NCBI RefSeq assembly: GCF_002846205.1
Contig: NZ_PHKV01000002.1
Location: 248,001 to 312,000 of the forward strand
Length of the DNA stretch: 64,000 nucleotides
Direction: 5' to 3'
DNA from: Xanthomonas prunicola
GTDB lineage: Bacteria > Pseudomonadota > Gammaproteobacteria > Xanthomonadales > Xanthomonadaceae
Part shown: positions 19,056 to 31,329 of the stretch, one piece after another
Numbering within the stretch: position 1 is the stretch's first letter
Layout: every line of letters begins with the position of its first letter
Translations under genes and position numbers: made by a program
Notes under the pieces: generated by a model
What the model saw: the letters and a program-made list of their open reading frames with translations, nothing else
The model's database searches: none
Told to the model about the DNA's origin: nothing

Positions 19056-19523
19056 ATGACTTCGATCGCTGCATCCGATTCCCCCCAGCCGGCCGCCCTG
19101 CTGCACTGGCGGCTACTGTCGATGTGCTACGACGCCTGGCCGGTGCTGGCGCTGTGGATGCTGATTTCGGCCGGTTTCACCTTGGGTTTCACCCTGGCCG
19201 GGCACCCGGTGCGCGAGAACATCGCACCGTTCAGTGTCTGGCAGTGGCTGCTCTGGCTGTGCTGCTGGGTCGCCGCCGGGGTGTACGCCACGCTGAGTTG
19301 GCGCCGCGGCGGCCAGACCCTGGGCATGCGTCCCTGGCGACTGCAACTGGCCGGCCCGCAAGCCTCCTGGCGCGCGCTGTGGATCCGCTATGCGGTGGGC
19401 ACGCTGTCGCTGGCCTTGGGCGGACTCGGATTCTGGTGGGCCTGGATCGATCGTGATCGTCTGACATGGCATGACCGCGCCAGCGGAACCAGAATGCAGC
19501 GGATGGTCAGACCCAAGGCCTAA
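19056..19523 (+). CDS. RDD family inner-membrane protein
   Basis: 155-aa protein of the RDD family, named for conserved Arg-Asp-Asp residues; function unknown, some members are proposed Na+/H+ antiporters. Predicted membrane helices lie near YDAWPVLALWMLISAGF, WQWLLWLCCWVAAGVY and ALWIRYAVGTLSLALGG, and the C-terminal part carries WAWIDRDRLTWHDRASGTRM, typical of the family. The ATG at 19056 gives the normal start (MTSIAASDSPQPAAL); the open frame extends 107 codons further upstream with unlikely composition. Confidence 0.85.
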   Translation: MTSIAASDSPQPAALLHWRLLSMCYDAWPVLALWMLISAGFTLGFTLAGHPVRENIAPFSVWQWLLWLCCWVAAGVYATLSWRRGGQTLGMRPWRLQLAGPQASWRALWIRYAVGTLSLALGGLGFWWAWIDRDRLTWHDRASGTRMQRMVRPKA

Positions 19524-19852
19524 CCCGGCTGACACGCCCAAGGCGCTCACCGCTGTGCCGGGGCAGCCGATGCTCGATGCGGCAAGGCGACCCGTATGCT
19601 CAGGTTCCGAGCGCGCCGCCCGCACCCACCTGAGCATTGCTCTCTACGTCTTCCTGCCGGCTCACACTGTCAGCCGGCGCAGTGCGGCACGCGCACGGCG
19701 TGAAGGACGCCCAACTGGGACCAGACCACAGCGACGTTTCAAACCACCGACCTGACGGTTGGATGTGGAGCAGGCGGCGACGGAACGGACCCTGCAAGTC
19801 CAGCTAATCGAGGTCGCCTATAGCCGCAAGGACGGCGGCAGAAGAGTGAAAC
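19524..19852. other. Convergent gap after the RDD gene
   Basis: About 0.33 kb between two converging genes. There is a weak GCCGGC ... GCCGGC repeat near 19660-19680 but no convincing terminator and no gene. Confidence 0.4.
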
Positions 19853-20182
19853 TCACTGTCCGCGCTCATCCTTGTCGAATGGGCTTTTCCAAGCCGGGCC
19901 ATGATCTCTGAAGGTGTTCTCCAGCACGCAGCCCAACAGATAAAGCGCCAGGAACATGGGCGCCACCATCAGCGTATAAGCCGTCGCCCAGGATAGCTGG
20001 ACCGGCAGGCGCGTCAGGCCCAGGCCATCTGCAACCATCATCTGCAACATCACCGGCAGTTGCTTCCATACCAGTTGGGTTTTGTCGTCGACCTGCGGGT
20101 CGTGCGCAAAGCGCTGACAGAACGCAATCAGTGCCGCATACGGCACGCACATCGCCAATCCGGCCAGGCTCAGCCGGCGCAC
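19853..20182 (-). CDS. Small membrane protein coupled to lptG
   Basis: 109-aa protein not matched to a named family. GTG start at 20182, one base after the lptG stop (TGAcGTG), so it is translationally coupled to lptG. Two hydrophobic segments are visible: residues about 4-22 (LSLAGLAMCVPYAALIAFC) and about 67-90 (ATAYTLMVAPMFLALYLLGC). The C terminus is polar and acidic (FDKDERGQ). The context suggests a partner or bystander of the LptFG transporter; no function can be assigned. Confidence 0.7.
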   Translation of the reverse strand: MRRLSLAGLAMCVPYAALIAFCQRFAHDPQVDDKTQLVWKQLPVMLQMMVADGLGLTRLPVQLSWATAYTLMVAPMFLALYLLGCVLENTFRDHGPAWKSPFDKDERGQ

Positions 20183-20183
20183 G

Positions 20184-21290
20184 TCAGCTACTGCGCCGCC
20201 GGAACAACCAGGCCGACACGCCCAGCATCACCATCGGCGGCAGTGCGTAGGCGATGCGGTAATCGAGCTTGAGCGCGCCGGCCATGCGGCCGAAAAACAG
20301 CTGCAAAAGCCAGAAGCCCAGCGCGAACAGGATGCCCAGGAACAGACGCTTGCCCAGACCGCCGCTGCGCAGCGAGCCGAACGAGAACGGAATTGCCGCC
20401 ATGCACAGCGCCAATACGTTGACCGGATAAAACCAACGGCTCCAGTACTGATCCTCGTAATCGCGCGCGTCCAATCCATTGCGGCGTCGGTATTCGATGC
20501 TCTGCTCCAGATCGTGCGCGGACAGATTGCGTGGCTTGGCCAGGCCAGCGGCCAGCGCTGCTGGATTCAATTGCGATTGCCACGGCAATTCGGGGAAGGT
20601 TTCGCGCTGCACCGAGCGTTCCTGGAAGGTATCGCGACGTACCTGGCGCAGGGTCCAACGGCCATCGCGGTGCTCGGCCACCGACGCGTAGGTCAATTGC
20701 TGCATCCTGCCGCTAGGATCAAGGTGATACAGCCGTACATCGTGCAGATCCAGTGCGGTACCGCCCCCATCGAGCAACTTCTCTTCACCACTCAAGGCGT
20801 TGAGGAAGGTGTCGCCCTCACGTGCCCACAGACCGGCATAGCGCGAAGACGCCATATCGCTGTTGTAGCGGGCACTGGCCTTGAGCGTGTCGGCCTGGTT
20901 CTGTGCCCACGGCCCGATGGTTTCGCCACTGATCACCATGCTGGCGGTCAGCAACGCCATCGCTGCGACGACCGAGGCGGACATGCGTTTGCGCGACACG
21001 CCCAGCGCGCGCAGCGCTGTCAGCTCGGACGTGGCAGCCAACTGGCCCAGGCCCATCAGCGCGCCAATCACAGCCGCAGTGGGAAACAAGGTGTAGGCCC
21101 GGCGCGGCACGGTGTAGGCCACGTAAGCCACCGCATGGCCGAAGGTGTAGCTGCCCTGGCCGATGTTCTTGGCCTCGCTGGCGAAGGCGTTGACCAGGTC
21201 CAGCCCCAACAGCACCGCCCACGTCAGCAGCACGGTGGACAGCACCACCCGGCCGACATACCAATCATGGACCCGCGGTGTCAGCTTCAT
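20184..21290 (-). CDS. lptG: LPS export permease LptG
   Basis: Inner-membrane permease of the LptB2FG ABC transporter that extracts lipopolysaccharide and passes it to LptC/A. 368 aa from the ATG at 21290 (MKLTPRVHDWYVGRVVLST). The layout is typical: N-terminal membrane helices, a periplasmic beta-jellyroll (about 130-260, including GLWAREGDTFLNAL) and C-terminal helices (YPVNVLALCMAAIPFSFGS). Its ATG overlaps the lptF stop as ATGA, so the two are coupled. A longer open frame to 21413 exists but has no family match. Confidence 0.93.
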   Translation of the reverse strand: MKLTPRVHDWYVGRVVLSTVLLTWAVLLGLDLVNAFASEAKNIGQGSYTFGHAVAYVAYTVPRRAYTLFPTAAVIGALMGLGQLAATSELTALRALGVSRKRMSASVVAAMALLTASMVISGETIGPWAQNQADTLKASARYNSDMASSRYAGLWAREGDTFLNALSGEEKLLDGGGTALDLHDVRLYHLDPSGRMQQLTYASVAEHRDGRWTLRQVRRDTFQERSVQRETFPELPWQSQLNPAALAAGLAKPRNLSAHDLEQSIEYRRRNGLDARDYEDQYWSRWFYPVNVLALCMAAIPFSFGSLRSGGLGKRLFLGILFALGFWLLQLFFGRMAGALKLDYRIAYALPPMVMLGVSAWLFRRRSS

Positions 21291-22369
21291 GCGCGCGCCC
21301 TCGGCCGACGCACGCGGCCATCGCGCGCATACGCCCACACCGCCACTGTCAGCAGCGGCAGCGTCAGCCACCACAGGCCCAACGCTGCCGGGGTCTTGCC
21401 GTTGGCGATCCACTGGGTGCCGACGATCATCAGATTGGTGCCGACCATGTAGGCCAGGAACGCCAGCATGATCCGGCCGTAGCGCTGCTGTCGCGGCGCG
21501 CTGCGCGACAGCGGCAAGGTCAGCAAGGCAAACGCCAGCGCCAGCAATGGCGGTGCCAGGCGCTCATGCAACTGGGCACGCGCGGCGGGCCGCTCGTCGG
21601 ACAGCAACTGGGTGGTCCACATCACTTCCGGGTCGTTGGCATCGTGCACACGGGTGCGGTCGGGCAAAGCGATGTCGCTGCTGGCGAACTTCATCAAGCG
21701 ATAGTCCAATGTCGCGCCACCGGCCGGGCCTTCGGTACGGTAGCCATCGTCCAGGCGCAGGTAACGGTCGGTTTTGCCCTCGAAGAACATGGCGCCGCGG
21801 TCGGCGGTGACCACATCGATGCGGTCGTTCTGCTGCCGCTGCATGAAGACCTTGCCCAGGCCCTTGCCGTCGGCAGAGATCGTCTGCATGTACACCACCC
21901 CACCGCCGGACAGGGGTGTGAACTGGCCCGATTCCAGGCCGGCCATCAGCACGCTGCGGTTGGCGTCTTCCAGCATCGCCTCGGCCGTGCGGCTCGCCCA
22001 GGGGCCCAGCCACAACGAGCACAGCCCGATGACCACCACCACCGGCACCACCAGCATCAGCATTGGTCGCAACATGCGCTTGGGCCCGACACCGATGGCG
22101 GTAATGACGGCCATTTCTGAATCGCGGTAGAGCCGCGCCAGTGCCAACAACAGGCCCAGCATCAACGCCAGCGGCAGGATGATGGGCAGGTAGGCCACGA
22201 ACTGCAGCCCCACCTGCGACAGCAGCAAGCGAGCCGGGATGCGGCCGTCGGCGATATTGCCGAGGATATCGACCAGCACACCGCCGACGCTGACGACCAG
22301 CAGCACGATCAAGGTGGCCAGGAAGCTCTGGGTGAAATCGCTAAGCAGGTATCGATCGAGCTTCGGCAT
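21287..22369 (-). CDS. lptF: LPS export permease LptF
   Basis: Partner permease of LptG in the LptB2FG lipopolysaccharide exporter. 360 aa: first helix pair (SFLATLIVLLVVSVGGVLVD), the conserved cytoplasmic LARLYRDSEMAVITAIGVGP, a periplasmic domain (about 130-260) and C-terminal helices (LALAFALLTLPLS, MLAFLAYMVGTNLMIVG). The lptB gene is not nearby, as is usual. It is divergent from pepA; the 107-nt space 22370-22476 must hold both promoters, an arrangement also seen in other gammaproteobacteria. Confidence 0.94.
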   Translation of the reverse strand: MPKLDRYLLSDFTQSFLATLIVLLVVSVGGVLVDILGNIADGRIPARLLLSQVGLQFVAYLPIILPLALMLGLLLALARLYRDSEMAVITAIGVGPKRMLRPMLMLVVPVVVVIGLCSLWLGPWASRTAEAMLEDANRSVLMAGLESGQFTPLSGGGVVYMQTISADGKGLGKVFMQRQQNDRIDVVTADRGAMFFEGKTDRYLRLDDGYRTEGPAGGATLDYRLMKFASSDIALPDRTRVHDANDPEVMWTTQLLSDERPAARAQLHERLAPPLLALAFALLTLPLSRSAPRQQRYGRIMLAFLAYMVGTNLMIVGTQWIANGKTPAALGLWWLTLPLLTVAVWAYARDGRVRRPRARA

Positions 22370-22476
22370 GGGGTGGGCTTGTTTTAAACTCTCGGATTCG
22401 TTCGCGGCGCCGCCAGCCTAGTCAGGTTGGCGTAAACAGCCCGCGATTGTACGGATTTGCCTACGGAATCTGATCA

Positions 22477-23949
22477 ATGGCCCTGCAATTCACCCTGAAC
22501 CAAGACGCGCCGGCAAGCGCTGCCGTCGACTGCATCGTGGTTGGCGTGTTCGCCGACAAGACCCTTTCGCCCGCTGCCCAGGCGCTGGATAGCGCCAGCC
22601 AGGGCCGTTTGACCGCCTTGGTGGCGCGCGGCGACGTGGCCGGCAAGACCGGTAGCACCACCCTGCTGCACGACCTGCCCGGCGTCACCGCCCCGCGCGT
22701 GCTGGTGGTCGGGCTGGGCGAAGCCGGCAAGTTCGGCGTAGCGCCCTACCTCAAGGCCATTGGCGATGCGGCCCGCGCGTTGAAGACCGGTGCGGTCGGT
22801 ACCGCTCTGCTCACCCTGACCGAACTCACCGTCAAGGCCCGCGATGCCGCCTGGAACATCCGCCAGGCCATCGTCGTCAGCGACCACGCCGCTTACCGTT
22901 ACACCGCCACGCTGGGCAAGAAGAAGGTGGACGAGACCGGCCTGACCACCCTGGCGATCGCCGGCGACGACGCCCGCGCGCTCGCCGTGGGCGTGGCCAC
23001 CGCCGAAGGCGTGGAGTTCGCCCGCGAACTGGGCAACCTGCCGCCGAACTACTGCACCCCGGCCTACCTGGCCGACACCGCCGCCGCCTTTGCCGGCAAG
23101 TTCCCGGGCGCCGAAGCCGAGATCCTGGACGAAACGCAGATGGAAGCGCTCGGCATGGGCTCGCTGCTGTCGGTGGCACGCGGCTCGGCCAACCGCCCGC
23201 GCCTGATCGTGCTGAAGTGGAACGGCGGCGGCGACGCGCGCCCGTACGTGCTGGTCGGCAAGGGCATCACCTTCGACACCGGCGGCGTCAACCTCAAGAC
23301 GCAGGGCGGCATCGAGGAAATGAAGTACGACATGTGCGGTGGCGCCAACGTCATCGGCACCTTCGTGGCCACGGTCAAGGCCGAACTGCCGATCAACCTG
23401 GTGGTGGTGGTGCCGGCGGTTGAAAACGCCATCGACGGCAATGCCTATCGCCCGTCGGACGTGATCACCAGCATGTCCGGCAAGACCATCGAAGTGGGCA
23501 ATACCGACGCCGAAGGCCGCCTGATCCTGTGCGATGCGCTGACCTACGCCGAGCGCTTCAACCCCGAGGCGCTGGTGGACGTGGCCACGCTGACCGGCGC
23601 CTGCATGGTGGCGCTGGGCCACCAGACCGCCGGCCTGATGAGCAAGCACGACGACCTGGCCAACGAGCTGCTGGCCGCCGGCGAGCACGTGTTCGACCGC
23701 GCCTGGCGCCTGCCGCTGTGGGACGAATACCAGGGCCTGCTGGATTCCACCTTCGCCGACGTCTACAACATCGGCGGCCGCTGGGGCGGCGCGATCACTG
23801 CCGGCTGCTTCCTGTCGCGCTTCACCGAAAACCAGCGCTGGGCGCATCTGGACATCGCTGGCGTGGCCAGCGACGAAGGCAAGCGCGGCATGGCCACCGG
23901 TCGCCCGGTGGGTCTGTTGACGCAGTGGTTGCTGGACCGCGCGGCCTGA
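22477..23949 (+). CDS. pepA: Leucyl aminopeptidase (M17)
   Basis: Cytosolic hexameric zinc/manganese aminopeptidase of 490 aa, involved in peptide turnover; in E. coli PepA also binds DNA at Xer sites and the carAB promoter. The catalytic C-terminal half shows the metal-binding signatures [15 protein letters not shown] and NTDAEGRL at 342-349. The N-terminal macro-like domain is about 1-160. It heads a tight group: the next gene overlaps its stop (TGATG) and holC overlaps that one in the same way. A PepA and a XerD within 4 kb is suggestive, but neighbourhood alone does not prove a joint role. Confidence 0.95.
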   Translation: MALQFTLNQDAPASAAVDCIVVGVFADKTLSPAAQALDSASQGRLTALVARGDVAGKTGSTTLLHDLPGVTAPRVLVVGLGEAGKFGVAPYLKAIGDAARALKTGAVGTALLTLTELTVKARDAAWNIRQAIVVSDHAAYRYTATLGKKKVDETGLTTLAIAGDDARALAVGVATAEGVEFARELGNLPPNYCTPAYLADTAAAFAGKFPGAEAEILDETQMEALGMGSLLSVARGSANRPRLIVLKWNGGGDARPYVLVGKGITFDTGGVNLKTQGGIEEMKYDMCGGANVIGTFVATVKAELPINLVVVVPAVENAIDGNAYRPSDVITSMSGKTIEVGNTDAEGRLILCDALTYAERFNPEALVDVATLTGACMVALGHQTAGLMSKHDDLANELLAAGEHVFDRAWRLPLWDEYQGLLDSTFADVYNIGGRWGGAITAGCFLSRFTENQRWAHLDIAGVASDEGKRGMATGRPVGLLTQWLLDRAA

Positions 23950-24320
23950 TGTCGCCACGCGCTGCACTGGCGCTGATTGCCGGCTTCTCCGTTGTGAACG
24001 GAGCAGCCAGCGCGGTGCCGGGCTGGACCAGCCCCGGCATCGACCTGCTCTGGATCGTCGTGCAGATTGTGCTGTTGTTTGTCTGGCTGGCGGCCGACAG
24101 CCGCCGGCTCGGCTACCGCCGGCCGGCCTGGATGAATATCGGCATCGTGGCGTTCGCCGTGCTGTTCCTGCCGGTGTATCTGTACCGTTCGCGCCCGCCG
24201 GGGCGCCGCCTGCGTGCATTCGGCGGCCTGCTGTTGGCCGTGCTCGGCTTTGCTGCCCTGTTCGTGGCCGCCGGCATGACCACCGAATTCTTGCTCTCCT
24301 CCCGCTTTGTGACCGCCTGA
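23949..24320 (+). CDS. Small multispanning membrane protein between pepA and holC
   Basis: 123 aa, not recognised as a named family. The ATG at 23949 overlaps the pepA stop (TGATG) and its own stop overlaps the holC start, so it is a genuine operon member. Hydrophobic stretches: residues 4-20, about 33-50 (LLWIVVQIVLLFVWLAA), about 62-78 (IGIVAFAVLFLPVYLY) and about 92-115 (GLLLAVLGFAALFVAAG), with arginine-rich loops between them. Probably an inner-membrane protein. Confidence 0.75.
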   Translation: MSPRAALALIAGFSVVNGAASAVPGWTSPGIDLLWIVVQIVLLFVWLAADSRRLGYRRPAWMNIGIVAFAVLFLPVYLYRSRPPGRRLRAFGGLLLAVLGFAALFVAAGMTTEFLLSSRFVTA

Positions 24321-24745
24321 TGCCCCGTGCCGACTTCTACCTGATCGCCAAGCCGCGCTTTCTCAACGAACCGTTGCGGCTGGTGTGCGAGCTGGCGCGC
24401 AAGGCCAACGACGCCAACCTGTCCACGCTGATCCTGGCCCGCGATGCGGAACAGGCCGAGGCGCTGGACGACCTGCTGTGGGCGTTCGACGACGAAGCCT
24501 ACGTGCCGCACCAGATCGCCGGCACCGATGAGGAAGACGAACTGGCGCCGGTGCTGATCGCCGCGCCCGAATTCGCCGCGCCTTCGCGCCCGCTGGTGAT
24601 CAACCTGCGCGACGACCCCTACCTGGGCGCCTGCGACCGCGTGCTGGAAGTCGTGCCCGCCGACCCCGCCGCCCGCGAACCACTGCGCGAGCGCTGGAAG
24701 CAGTACAAGGCCCTGGGCCTGGAACTGACCAAGTACGACATGTGA
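24320..24745 (+). CDS. holC: DNA polymerase III chi subunit
   Basis: 141-aa clamp-loader accessory subunit that links psi to single-stranded DNA-binding protein at the replication fork. It matches the family in length and in its start (MPRADFYLIAKPRFLNEPLRLVCELARKA), the ARDAEQAEALDDLLWAFDDEAYVPH stretch and the C-terminal WKQYKALGLELTKYDM. It lies just before valS, the classic gammaproteobacterial order pepA-holC-valS, with a GGGAAT repeat in the space. Confidence 0.94.
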   Translation: MPRADFYLIAKPRFLNEPLRLVCELARKANDANLSTLILARDAEQAEALDDLLWAFDDEAYVPHQIAGTDEEDELAPVLIAAPEFAAPSRPLVINLRDDPYLGACDRVLEVVPADPAAREPLRERWKQYKALGLELTKYDM

Positions 24746-24853
24746 ATCGGGAATCGGGAATGGGGAATCGAAACTTGGCTCCCTCCCATTAGACCGTCAC
24801 CAATCAGCACTCCCCGCTTGACCCATTCCCTATTCCCGACTCTCCATTCCCTG
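24744..24853. repeat. GGGAAT palindromic element between holC and valS
   Basis: Starts at the holC stop with GAATCGGGAATCGGGAATGG and closes just before the valS ATG with the inverted arm CCCTATTCCCGACTCTCC; the centre is about 55 nt. It fills the whole 112-nt space, so any valS leader is made of it. Same family as the two copies inside purL. Confidence 0.85.
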
Positions 24854-24857
24854 CCTT

Positions 24858-27788
<2,931 letters not shown>

Positions 27789-27820
27789 GATCCTCGATCA
27801 ACTGCTAGCGTGTCGAGGGT

Positions 27821-28160
27821 GCGGTGCCCTCGCCGCTCGCAGGACACGCCCTGCACCCATCGCTGAGGGCTCGTTGGCGGCATCCATGCCGCCAACGGTC
27901 CCGCAATCGGCGAGCATGCCGCACCAGACAGTTAGTCGGTGGCGTTCTTAAAAGCCATGAGCTTGCTTGGCTTGAATTGGCAAACGCACGGGACACGCAG
28001 GTCCGCCAGCATGTCTGTCATGCCTTGATTCCGGACATGCACACCGACCAGCTCGACGAGTCCTTGCCCGCTCACCGGCGCAGGCGCCTTGGCGGCATGG
28101 ATGCCGCCAAGGCGCCTGCAGGGACGTCCTTGCGGCGTGTCCCGCGATGGTGGGCGGTAA
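27821..28160. repeat. Long palindromic intergenic element, copy A
   Basis: About 340 bp downstream of valS with inward-facing arms. The left arm has GGACACGCCCTGCACCCATC and the right arm, inverted, GGACACGCCGCAAGGACG. Each arm contains a GGCGGCATCCATGCCGCC palindrome (27873-27896; and a perfect 38-nt palindrome at 28081-28118). It shares long stretches with copy B at 33349-33647 (GGCATCCATG, GCACCAGACAG, GACACG). No transposase; it looks like a miniature element. Confidence 0.75.
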
Positions 28161-28235
28161 CGCGCATGCAGTGAAGTAACACGTCACTCCTTTCCCGATG
28201 CCCTCAGCCCACCGCACCAGCCATGCGCTGTCGAA

Positions 28236-31115
28236 CTAGAACTTCAAATCCACACGCGCATACCAGAACCGTCCACCGGGGATATCGTAGGTGGATGCGT
28301 CGTAGCCATTGAGGGAGCACGACAGGCAGATCGGCGGATCTTTGTCGAACACGTTGTTCAAGCCGGCGGTGAGTTGCAGGCCCTTGAGCCAATCGACGCG
28401 ATAGCCCACCTGTGCATCGTGATAGGTAATCGCATCCAGCCGGTTGGTTCCCACCGACGGATCAGAGCACACCGCGAACTCCACGGCGTCGCCACATTGC
28501 TCGGTGAGTTTTGAGATGTGCCGCGCGGTCCACGATGCCGTCCAGTTGCCCAGCGACCAACCCAGTACCGCGTTGCTGGTCCACTCCGGAATTGCGCTGT
28601 CGACCACCTCGATACCCGGCCCTTGCGGCTGCCGTTGCGCTGCCGCACCCAGCGCCTGGTAACGCCCCACCAAGGTGTTCTGCCACGACAGTTTGAAACG
28701 CCCGAATGCGGTTTCCGGCAGGGTCCAGAACAGATCCACGTCCCAGCCATCGGTCTTGATCGAGCCCAGATTGGTCAGCCGATTGTTGAAGGCGTTGATG
28801 CCGCCGGTCGATGCCCGCCCGATGCCATTGCAGTACAAGCTATCCAATGTATCCACGCACAGATCCAGCTGCGTCTGCGCATTGATCGCCTGGATGGCAC
28901 CGTCCACATGATGGCGATAGAACGTCACCTCCAGATCGAGGCGGTCGGACCAACTTGCATTGCTCGCAAAGCCGGGGCTGAAGACCAAGCCCGCACTGAA
29001 ACTGCGCGAACGCTCCGGGTCCAGTTGCCCGTTACCACCGGTGGTAACCGAGATCTGCTGATTGGCTTGCTGATAGCCGGCAGGCACCCCGAGCGCCGCA
29101 CAGTTGGCGGCACTGCCACGCGGCGCGGTGCCGCCCAGACCGATCGAACACGGGTCCGACAACTGCAGATCCGCACGTGCCGCCGAACCGAACAACTCGC
29201 CGATGGTGGGCGCACGGAATCCTTCTGCATAACTGGTGCGCAACACCAACTCATCGGTGACCTGCCAACGCAGACCGTACTTGGGCGTGAACTCGCCGCC
29301 GAATGTCGAATAGTCCGAATAGCGCCCGGCGATATTCAGATCGAGTTTGTCGCCCAATGCAGAATTGGCGAAGATCGGGATATTGAGTTCGAGATAGGCT
29401 TCGTTGACGTCGTAGCTGCCCGAGGTGGGCAACGATGGCACGCCGTTGTAACGCCCCGCCACGGTGAGCGGATCGGGTTGATAAGAGCCTTCGTACTTGC
29501 GGTATTCGTAGCCGCTGGCGAATGACACCGCACCGCCTGGCAACTGAAACAACTCGCTGCTGAGGTTGGCGGTGAACAGGCTCAATTCATTCTGGCTACG
29601 GTCGTGCACCACCGGCTGGATCCAGCGCACCATCTCTGGCGTGATGCTGCCGGCGCCGCTGAAGATATCCAGCGGCACGCAGCCGGCCACTGCCGCGCAG
29701 GCCGCCGGGTCGCCTAGCGCCAGGTTGATGTTGTAGAGGTTATAACTGCCGTAGTTGGTCTGTTCGGCTTTGTTCTTGCTGTACATGCCGTTGACGTCCC
29801 AGAACCAGGTCCGCCCTGCACCTTCGAATGTCCCGACCAAACCGGTGCCGAAATACTGCGTGTCGACCTGTTGCTCGTAACGCCGCGGCCCACCTTCCAC
29901 CGGCCGCCGACCGATCTGGATCAGGTTGGTGGCCGAGTTCAGATCGAACCCGAACGGATTGAACGGATTGCGTGCAGAAATCACGATGTTGTCGGCCAGC
30001 GGATTGCCGGTGCCGGCATCAGGCCCGAGGAAGATCGGTTCCGGTGCGGCCTGATTGGTCGATTCACGCCGGTTACCCAGCGCCTTGACGTACCACTGCA
30101 CGTCGTCGTTGAAGTAGTAGCGGAACTGCGCGAACACGCCCTTGCGCTCGGATGGTGTCAGCAACAGATTCTGCTCGGCGAAGTTGTAGCGGTCTGCGGT
30201 GCCGAAGCAGTGATAGTCGTCGCTGCGTGTACAACCACCGCTGCCGTCGTATTGCGGTGCGCCCACGCCGGCATTGGGCGTCAGGTTTTGCCGCACGCCA
30301 GTATTGGGATCGACGAACTGGAAGCGGCCATCCGGTGTTGCCGAGCTGGCGAAGGTTAGCCCGGTGCCAGGAATCGGAAAGCGGGCCTGCGCGCGATCGC
30401 GCGCATAGATCGGATCCTGTTTGACGTAGCTTGCACCAAGAAACAGGCTGAAATTCTCGCCACTTTTGCCCCAGGCCAGATCCATGCCCTGGTTGGCGCC
30501 ATCACCCTTGCCGTATTGCCCGTAGTTGAGCGTGACCTGCGCACCGTCGAAGCTGCGACGGGTAATGATGTTGACCACACCGGCAATCGCATCCGAGCCG
30601 TACAGCGACGAGGCGCCGTCTTCAAGCACCTCGATGCGCTCGACGATCGCCAGCGGAATGGTGTTGAGATCGGTGGACGAACCCACGCCGGAGGCCGAGG
30701 ATTCATTGACCCAACGGATGCCATCCACCAACACCAGCACGCGCTTGGAACCGAGATGACGCAGATCCACCTGCGCCGAGCCCGCGCCCACACCGCTGCC
30801 ATCGGGCGGAAAGCCGAAGTTGCCGGAAGAATTGAATTTGGCATTGAGCGCCGAACCGGACGCGGTGAGCTCCTGCAGCACTTCGCCGATCGACGTCAGT
30901 CCGGTGCGCTCGATGTCGGCGCGGTTGAGCGTCTGGATCGGTACCTGACCCTGCAACTCGGCGGTTTTGATGCGCGTGCCGGTGACCTGCACGCTGTCGA
31001 GCGTGCGCGTGCTCGGTGCGGCCTCGGGCTGCTGCGCACAGGCAAATGTGGGAATCAGACACAACGACAACTGCACGGCCAGGCATGACCGATGGGGGCC
31101 AATCAGACGCTTCAT
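28236..31115 (-). CDS. TonB-dependent outer-membrane receptor 1
   Basis: Outer-membrane active transporter of 959 aa powered by TonB-ExbBD; the ligand is unknown. ATG at 31115 follows CTGGAGAGAGAAAGG and is followed by a signal peptide ([16 protein letters not shown] ... FACAQQ). The plug domain starts with the TonB-box-like DSVQVTGTR and contains [12 protein letters not shown] and [26 protein letters not shown]. The 22-strand barrel ends with the aromatic WYARVDLKF. Divergent from slt. No linked regulator or enzyme hints at the ligand. It is not of the ISAEDIGKFP carbohydrate subtype seen in the other two receptors. Confidence 0.92.
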   Translation of the reverse strand: MKRLIGPHRSCLAVQLSLCLIPTFACAQQPEAAPSTRTLDSVQVTGTRIKTAELQGQVPIQTLNRADIERTGLTSIGEVLQELTASGSALNAKFNSSGNFGFPPDGSGVGAGSAQVDLRHLGSKRVLVLVDGIRWVNESSASGVGSSTDLNTIPLAIVERIEVLEDGASSLYGSDAIAGVVNIITRRSFDGAQVTLNYGQYGKGDGANQGMDLAWGKSGENFSLFLGASYVKQDPIYARDRAQARFPIPGTGLTFASSATPDGRFQFVDPNTGVRQNLTPNAGVGAPQYDGSGGCTRSDDYHCFGTADRYNFAEQNLLLTPSERKGVFAQFRYYFNDDVQWYVKALGNRRESTNQAAPEPIFLGPDAGTGNPLADNIVISARNPFNPFGFDLNSATNLIQIGRRPVEGGPRRYEQQVDTQYFGTGLVGTFEGAGRTWFWDVNGMYSKNKAEQTNYGSYNLYNINLALGDPAACAAVAGCVPLDIFSGAGSITPEMVRWIQPVVHDRSQNELSLFTANLSSELFQLPGGAVSFASGYEYRKYEGSYQPDPLTVAGRYNGVPSLPTSGSYDVNEAYLELNIPIFANSALGDKLDLNIAGRYSDYSTFGGEFTPKYGLRWQVTDELVLRTSYAEGFRAPTIGELFGSAARADLQLSDPCSIGLGGTAPRGSAANCAALGVPAGYQQANQQISVTTGGNGQLDPERSRSFSAGLVFSPGFASNASWSDRLDLEVTFYRHHVDGAIQAINAQTQLDLCVDTLDSLYCNGIGRASTGGINAFNNRLTNLGSIKTDGWDVDLFWTLPETAFGRFKLSWQNTLVGRYQALGAAAQRQPQGPGIEVVDSAIPEWTSNAVLGWSLGNWTASWTARHISKLTEQCGDAVEFAVCSDPSVGTNRLDAITYHDAQVGYRVDWLKGLQLTAGLNNVFDKDPPICLSCSLNGYDASTYDIPGGRFWYARVDLKF

Positions 31116-31329
31116 CCTTTCTCTCTCCAGAAGGATTTTTTGAGTGTCCGCACGCCCCCGTGCCCTGCGGTCCTCCCCAATTCTTAAACGAAACATTAAC
31201 GCACCGCAACTGGCAGTGCAGCAGCGTGCGTGCGTGACGCGCCGTGCATGTCAGCAGGTGCGGCGTTTGCATCAGGTCCGCGATGCATATTCACTCAGGC
31301 GCTCAGGCGTGCTTCGGTATTATCGCGGC

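Noticed and set aside
22474..24219. Long frame antisense to pepA
   Set aside because: Covers a secure plus-strand operon; Ala/Gln/Arg/His-rich shadow.
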